A stretch of 27,323 nt of DNA from Azoarcus sp. Its GTDB lineage: Bacteria > Pseudomonadota > Gammaproteobacteria > Burkholderiales > Rhodocyclaceae. The stretch lies in NCBI GenBank assembly GCA_023230755.1, contig JALNWS010000033.1, positions 1 to 27,323 of the forward strand, in the 5' to 3' direction. A model generated the notes under the pieces. That model saw nothing but the letters and a program-made list of their open reading frames with translations. It did not search any database and was not told the origin of the DNA. Of this stretch, positions 23,640-27,323 are shown piece by piece. The translations under genes were made by a program, and so were the position numbers. Position 1 is the stretch's first letter; each line of letters opens with the position of its first letter.

Positions 23640-23739
23640 CGTCTTCGTCCATTCCGTTCTTGCGGCGCGGCCAGGTCGCCCACACGATAATCAGCAACAG
23701 CAGCAGGGCAAGCCCCGCTTCAAGGAAAACCACCCACAT
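23626..23739 (-). CDS. Small single-pass membrane protein (37 residues), unrecognised
   Basis: ATG at 23739 is preceded by GGAGG with a six-base gap, a strong ribosome-binding site. The frame encodes 37 residues: MWVVFLEAGLALLLLLIIVW forms one hydrophobic helix, then a basic patch (PRRKNG) and an acidic tail (DEDDGNE). By the positive-inside rule the C-terminus should be cytoplasmic. The stop overlaps the start of the DUF815 ATPase by 8-14 bases depending on the start used, so the two are likely cotranslated. I know no family for it. The strong Shine-Dalgarno site, clean hydrophobic helix and overlap favour a real gene; its length means automated callers would tend to miss it. Confidence 0.6.
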   Translation of the reverse strand: MWVVFLEAGLALLLLLIIVWATWPRRKNGMDEDDGNE

Positions 23740-23784
23740 TCCATGCCTCCGTACGTTACAGCCTGGTTACCGGAATCGGAAGCA

Positions 23785-23815
23785 GGCCCCGGTATACTGC
23801 GGGGCCGGATGCCCC
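23785..23815 (+). other. Two mutually exclusive GC stem-loops upstream of mltA
   Basis: GGCCCCG (23785-23791) can pair with CGGGGCC (23800-23806) around the loop GTATACTG. The same middle segment, GGGGC (23801-23805), can instead pair with GCCCC (23811-23815). The arrangement lies between divergent genes, 21 bases before the mltA ATG. TATACT in the first loop could also be a -10 box. Confidence 0.35.
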
Positions 23816-23835
23816 GAGTTTAACCGATCCCCATC

Positions 23836-25134
23836 ATGAGCCAGGCCCATCAACGCCTCCCGCAACATCTCGCAGCCGTTACGCTCGCGGCCCTGCTTGC
23901 CGCCTGCGCAACACCGCCACAACCGGCACCAACACCGGTTACGGAAGCGAAACCACAGACCTGTGTGCGCGCACAACCCTGCCCAAGCTGTCCGGTATGC
24001 CCATCGCCAACGGCGCCCACCACGCCACCTCCCTCCTCCCCCGCTCCGACAACGCCCCAGGGGCAGGGCGGTACGATGACACTGTCGGCCTGGTCACAAC
24101 TCCCCGGCTGGGCCGAGGATGATCTGACCGCCGCGTGGCCGGCTTTTCGTGAGTCATGCAAGGCATTATCGCGCCGCAGCGACTGGAGGGCAGTCTGTGC
24201 GCTTGGCGCAAGGCTCCCCTCCAGCCCTTCCACAAGTGAGGTCAAGGCATTCTTCGAACGGCACTTCACACCATGGCATTCACAGAATGCAGATGGCTCG
24301 GACAGCGGCCTCGTCACGGGCTATTACGAGCCGCTGATCAAAGGTAGCCGCGTTCGCTCGCCTCAGAGCAGATGGCCGATCCATGCGCCGCCCGACGACA
24401 TGCTGACGATCGACCTCGCCAGCGTCTATCCGGAGCTCAAATCCCTGCGTCTGCGCGGTCGCCTTGTCGGCAACACGGTCGTACCCTACTGGACGCGTGC
24501 CGAACTTGAGCAGCGGCAGGATCAGATGGCCTCCAAAGTGCTGCTGTGGGCGGACGATCCGATCGACCTCTTCTTCCTGCAAGTACAAGGCTCGGGCCGC
24601 GTTGAACTGCCCGACGGCAGCCGGGTCCGCGTCGGTTACGCCGACCAGAACGGCCATCCCTATCAGTCCATCGGACGCTGGCTCGTTGGCCAGGGGGCGC
24701 TCACGCTAGACAAAGCGTCGATGGAAGGCATTCGCCAATGGGCAAGGGACAACCCCGCCCGCCTGAGTGAGCTACTCAACACGAATCCGAGCTATGTATT
24801 CTTCCGCGAGCTCCCCGCCAGCACCAGCGGCCCCATTGGCGCGCTCGGGGTCCCGATTTCAGAAGAGCGCAGTATCGCCATCGATCCGGCCTACATCCCC
24901 ATGGGCGCACCCGTCTTCCTGTCTACCACCTGGCCCAACAGCAATCGCACGCTTAACCGTCTGGTTCTTGCTCAGGACGCCGGCAGCGCGATCAAGGGGC
25001 CGATACGCGCGGACTACTTCTGGGGGTTTGGTGCCGAGGCTGGAACACAGGCCGGAAAGATGCGGCAGAATGGCCGTATCTGGGTATTGCTTCCGAACGG
25101 GGTGAAGCCAGCGACTGCGCTGAGCAGGGGTTGA
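23836..25134 (+). CDS. mltA: Membrane-bound lytic murein transglycosylase A (lipoprotein)
   Basis: The 432-residue lipoprotein has a signal peptide ending in the lipobox LLAAC (Cys24 is the lipidation site). A long proline/threonine-rich linker with several cysteines follows (about 27-85). The MltA domain begins near residue 120 with GLVTGYYEPLIKGSR, continues with DPIDLFFLQVQGSGRVELPDG (the groove), and includes SYVFFREL. The C-terminal 3D domain has AIDPAYIPMGAPVFL and LAQDAGSAIKGPIRADYFWGFG, in which the conserved aspartates, including the catalytic one, are visible. The enzyme cleaves peptidoglycan glycan strands to 1,6-anhydro ends at the outer membrane. The length is somewhat above the E. 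coli protein because of the linker. No convincing Shine-Dalgarno precedes the ATG. Confidence 0.95.
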   Translation: MSQAHQRLPQHLAAVTLAALLAACATPPQPAPTPVTEAKPQTCVRAQPCPSCPVCPSPTAPTTPPPSSPAPTTPQGQGGTMTLSAWSQLPGWAEDDLTAAWPAFRESCKALSRRSDWRAVCALGARLPSSPSTSEVKAFFERHFTPWHSQNADGSDSGLVTGYYEPLIKGSRVRSPQSRWPIHAPPDDMLTIDLASVYPELKSLRLRGRLVGNTVVPYWTRAELEQRQDQMASKVLLWADDPIDLFFLQVQGSGRVELPDGSRVRVGYADQNGHPYQSIGRWLVGQGALTLDKASMEGIRQWARDNPARLSELLNTNPSYVFFRELPASTSGPIGALGVPISEERSIAIDPAYIPMGAPVFLSTTWPNSNRTLNRLVLAQDAGSAIKGPIRADYFWGFGAEAGTQAGKMRQNGRIWVLLPNGVKPATALSRG

Positions 25135-25135
25135 T

Positions 25136-25168
25136 AAGGCTGGGGCGGCCTTGCACCGCCCCGGCCTT
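25136..25168. terminator. Bidirectional terminator-like hairpin between mltA and dsbC
   Basis: A 13-bp stem (AAGGCTGGGGCGG/CCGCCCCGGCCTT, one T-G wobble) with a 7-base loop begins one base after the mltA stop. It ends two bases before the convergent dsbC stop. The flanking AA/TT tracts are short, so efficiency is uncertain. Confidence 0.65.
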
Positions 25169-25170
25169 GA

Positions 25171-25899
25171 CTACTTCGAGGCGATCGCCCCGATGGCCTT
25201 CTCCAGCTCCGCTGCCGGGACGTAACCACCAATACGGTTGCCGTTCGACAGGAAGATGGTCGGCGTACCGTTGATCTTGAGTTTTTGCCCCAAGGCGACA
25301 TTGCGATCAATCACACCGGTGTCGCATTCTGCCGACGCCGGCACTTTGGCATCGACGATCCACTCATGCCACGTCCTCGCCTTATCCTTCGCACACCAGA
25401 TATCCCGCGATTTGGTCGTGGAGTCGGGGCTCAGGATGGGGTACAGGAAGGTATAGACGGTCACGTCCTTCATTTGCGCGAGCTCTTTGCCGAGCCGCTT
25501 GCAGTAGCCGCAGTTTGGATCTTCGAACGTTGCGATCACACGTTTTCCGTTACCTTTAACGTGTTTGATGGCTTGATCGAGTGGGAGCGTTGAGAAGTCA
25601 ATGGCCGACAGCTGATTGAGGCGAAGCTGGGTCATGTCACGGCGGGTCTGCGCATCAATCACCCGACCGTCGACAATGAAACTGACCTTTTCATCGGTAT
25701 AGACCAACTCACCGCTCTTGAGCACCACCTCGTAAAGTCCGGCGTACGGTGTGCGGGCAACGGACTCGACCGCCGGCGCACCGACGAAAGCCTCCATGCC
25801 TTTGCGTACCGAAGCTTCATCGGCATGCGCAGCACCACCAAACAGGGACAGGCTCAGCGCAAGCGGAAGCGCACGGGCAAGGCCGGGAACAGAAAACAT
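25171..25899 (-). CDS. dsbC: Periplasmic thiol:disulfide isomerase, DsbC family
   Basis: The 242-residue protein has a signal peptide (hydrophobic ARALPLALSLSLFGGAAHA, cleavage near residue 26). An N-terminal DsbC dimerisation domain follows (about 28-85; GLYEVVLKSGELVYTDEK). The thioredoxin-like domain has the active site Cys130-Gly-Tyr-Cys133 (FEDPNCGYCKRLG). A second cysteine pair (DIWCAKDK and SAECDTG) corresponds to the structural disulfide of DsbC. The cis-proline loop is present as NGTPTIF. It shuffles wrong disulfides in the periplasm. The ATG follows GGAGA, 15 bases after the ubiH-like stop, so the two are probably cotranscribed. Confidence 0.95.
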   Translation of the reverse strand: MFSVPGLARALPLALSLSLFGGAAHADEASVRKGMEAFVGAPAVESVARTPYAGLYEVVLKSGELVYTDEKVSFIVDGRVIDAQTRRDMTQLRLNQLSAIDFSTLPLDQAIKHVKGNGKRVIATFEDPNCGYCKRLGKELAQMKDVTVYTFLYPILSPDSTTKSRDIWCAKDKARTWHEWIVDAKVPASAECDTGVIDRNVALGQKLKINGTPTIFLSNGNRIGGYVPAAELEKAIGAIASK

Positions 25900-25914
25900 C
25901 AGGATCTCCAGGAA

Positions 25915-27078
25915 TTAGAACTTTCCACTTACCGCATATCGGGTGAGTGCATTGGTTATGACCGGCAAACGATCAGTGAGGTTCATCCCGACGTTACGAA
26001 GCAAGGCTGACGCGGGATTTCGACTTGAAAACAGACGGTTCAGCCCATGAGTCGCGTACTGCAGAACAAAGGGTTCCTCTGCTCGCGCCCTCGCATAGCG
26101 ACGCAGTAGCTCATGGTCTCCGGCGCCGTGCCAAGGCTTCAATCCGCCGAGCAGAGCGGCAAGTGCCCTGGCGTCCTGAAACCCGAGATTGATCCCGTGC
26201 CCGGACAGGGGATGAATGGCATGCGCGGCATCGCCGATCAGGGCGACCCTCGGCCCGATGATGCTTTCGACCCGCATCAGTCGCAGCGGGAATGCTGCGC
26301 GCGGCGATTCAATCGTGAACACACCCAGTGCTCCACCACCCGCTTCGGCGACGCGTTCACAGAATGCGCCATCCGCCATCGACATCAACTCGGCCGCAAC
26401 CGCATCGGGCGCAGACCACACCATCGAGATGAAGTTACCTGGAAGCGGCAACCACGCCAGAACGCCATCTTCCCTGAACCACTGGAACGCGGTCTGCCGA
26501 TGAGCGTGTTCACAGCGCAGATTGGCGACCACAGCCCTTTCGTCATATGGCGTCACGTGCGCGTCGATTTCCGCCTGCTGCCGAACCCAGGAATCGCGGC
26601 CATCTGCACCGACCACCAGCGCGGCACTCAAGCTGCGTCCATCATCGAGCACCAGTTTGGCTTCGGACTCACTCACATCAAGTGTATCCGGTTGGGCGGG
26701 CGCAAATACCGTGACGTTGTGCTGGCGCTTGAGGCTCTCCCACAGTTCGCAATGAATCAGACTCGACTCACCGATCCAGGCGAGTTCTGGAAGACCGCTC
26801 CGATAGGCCGAAAACTTCACACTTCCAGTGCCGTCGCCCTTCACATCCATGCGCTCGACAGCGCACAGACGGGAATGGTCGAGCCTGTCCCAAACCCCGA
26901 GTTCACGCAGAAAATCCACACTCGCCGGGCTGTATGCGTAAATTCGCGTGTCCCAGCTTGGCGCTCTGGCTGGCAGGCTGCCTTCCACCAGTGCGATCGA
27001 TAGCCTGCTGCCACGAAGTGCGACCGCGAGCGCAGCTCCGGCAAGCCCGCCCCCCACGATGATCAGATCGAATTTCAT
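25915..27078 (-). CDS. UbiH/UbiF/COQ6-family FAD-dependent hydroxylase (ubiquinone biosynthesis)
   Basis: The 387-residue class A flavin mono-oxygenase has the N-terminal ADP-binding loop FDLIIVGGGLAGAALAVAL (residues 3-21). The middle segment is VVGADGRDSWVRQQ (DG motif). The FAD-ribityl motif is ALIGDAAHAIHPLSGHGINLGFQDA, the hallmark of the UbiH/F/I/COQ6 family. These enzymes hydroxylate the ubiquinone ring using O2. Which position (UbiH C4, UbiF C6, UbiI C5 or a multi-position enzyme) cannot be decided from sequence inspection, so no symbol is given. It is transcribed leftward, in the same direction as and downstream of the rRNA operon terminator, with dsbC following. Confidence 0.93.
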   Translation of the reverse strand: MKFDLIIVGGGLAGAALAVALRGSRLSIALVEGSLPARAPSWDTRIYAYSPASVDFLRELGVWDRLDHSRLCAVERMDVKGDGTGSVKFSAYRSGLPELAWIGESSLIHCELWESLKRQHNVTVFAPAQPDTLDVSESEAKLVLDDGRSLSAALVVGADGRDSWVRQQAEIDAHVTPYDERAVVANLRCEHAHRQTAFQWFREDGVLAWLPLPGNFISMVWSAPDAVAAELMSMADGAFCERVAEAGGGALGVFTIESPRAAFPLRLMRVESIIGPRVALIGDAAHAIHPLSGHGINLGFQDARALAALLGGLKPWHGAGDHELLRRYARARAEEPFVLQYATHGLNRLFSSRNPASALLRNVGMNLTDRLPVITNALTRYAVSGKF

Positions 27079-27167
27079 AGCTGCTGCCGTCTTACTCAGA
27101 GCCCATGATTCTGCCCGATGACACCGGCCAGGTCACGGTCTGCGTTGTCTGCTTCTGTAGACGCAAC

Positions 27168-27200
27168 AAACCCCGCTGACACGAAGTATCAGCGGGGTTT
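27168..27200 (-). terminator. Terminator of the rRNA operon
   Basis: A perfect 12-bp inverted repeat, AAACCCCGCTGA/TCAGCGGGGTTT, with a 9-base loop lies just downstream of the minus-strand 5S gene. It is the strongest hairpin in this part of the window. Confidence 0.9.
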
Positions 27201-27211
27201 AGCGTAGGGTT

Positions 27212-27323
27212 AGTCTGACGATGACCTACTTTCACGAGAACGAATCTCACTATCATCGGCGCGATCTTGTTTCACGGTCCTGTTCGGGATGGGAAGGGGT
27301 GGGGCCAAGACGCTATGGTCGTC
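27212..27323 (-). rRNA. rrf: 5S ribosomal RNA (first few bases beyond window)
   Basis: On the minus strand the sequence begins GACGACCATAGCG at the window edge and continues through CCCATCCCGAACAGG, GTGAAAC and GCGCCGATGATAGT to GTAGGTCATCGTCAG. These are the conserved loop A, B, C and E segments of betaproteobacterial 5S rRNA. The 3' end TCGTCAG pairs with the 5' end CTGACGA, of which the first few bases lie outside the window. A terminator follows, so this is the distal end of an rRNA operon whose 23S gene lies to the right. Confidence 0.96.

Noticed and set aside
1..27323. CRISPR array, insertion sequence, tRNA or prophage remnants
   Set aside because: No regularly spaced direct repeats, transposase or integrase motifs, or tRNA-like cloverleaf were noticed; apart from the lipid locus all genes look like resident core functions.

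Overview
The window is GC-rich, densely packed chromosomal DNA from a betaproteobacterium. The Rhodocyclales/Zoogloeaceae (Azoarcus, Thauera, Aromatoleum type) are the best guess. This rests on the 5S rRNA sequence, the gene orders glnA-DUF4124-ntrB-ntrC and coaE-zapD-yacG-Nudix/ThiE, and the protein wording. Species assignment is inference. No insertion sequence, prophage, tRNA or CRISPR array was seen. Most of the window is housekeeping or core accessory DNA.

Region 1 (1-4918) is the most distinctive part. Leftward from about 2945 runs an operon: a small exported protein, a flavin amine-oxidase-like protein, a DUF1365 protein and a Cfa-type SAM methyltransferase that is cut by the window edge. 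Divergent from it is a MerR-type, B12-binding CarH/LitR-like photoreceptor repressor. The 80-bp divergent control region holds two back-to-back sigma70-like promoters and two copies of the inverted repeat TTGTC-N3-GACAA. A ferritin-fold di-iron protein, related to acyl-ACP desaturases, follows. Together this looks like a light/B12-controlled membrane-lipid modification locus (methylated, possibly furan-type acyl chains).

Region 2 (about 5043-8054) holds a Na/Pi cotransporter (probable CTG start), the tRNA-modifying glutamyl-Q synthetase GluQ and a YccU-like CoA-binding protein, all rightward. Region 3 (8146-11721, leftward) holds quinolinate synthase NadA, then a YbhP-like endonuclease/phosphatase and a ClsB-like cardiolipin synthase, plus a rhodanese. 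Region 4 (11780-17759, rightward) holds a CDF metal exporter and then the nitrogen module. That module has an NtrC site, a sigma54 promoter, glnA, a strong terminator, a small DUF4124 envelope protein, ntrB and ntrC.

Region 5 (17844-21816, rightward) is a tight cofactor/cell-division cluster: birA, coaX, a SPOR protein, coaE, zapD and yacG, with 4-nt start/stop overlaps at birA-coaX, SPOR-coaE and zapD-yacG. Region 6 (21813-23739, leftward) runs from a previously easy-to-miss 37-residue membrane protein, through a DUF815 AAA ATPase, to a Nudix-ThiE fusion. Region 7 holds mltA (rightward), then dsbC and a UbiH-family hydroxylase (leftward). At the right edge lie the terminator and the 5S gene of an rRNA operon on the minus strand. 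No stretch longer than 300 bases lacks a gene; the largest gaps are 3894-4096 and 12968-13159.
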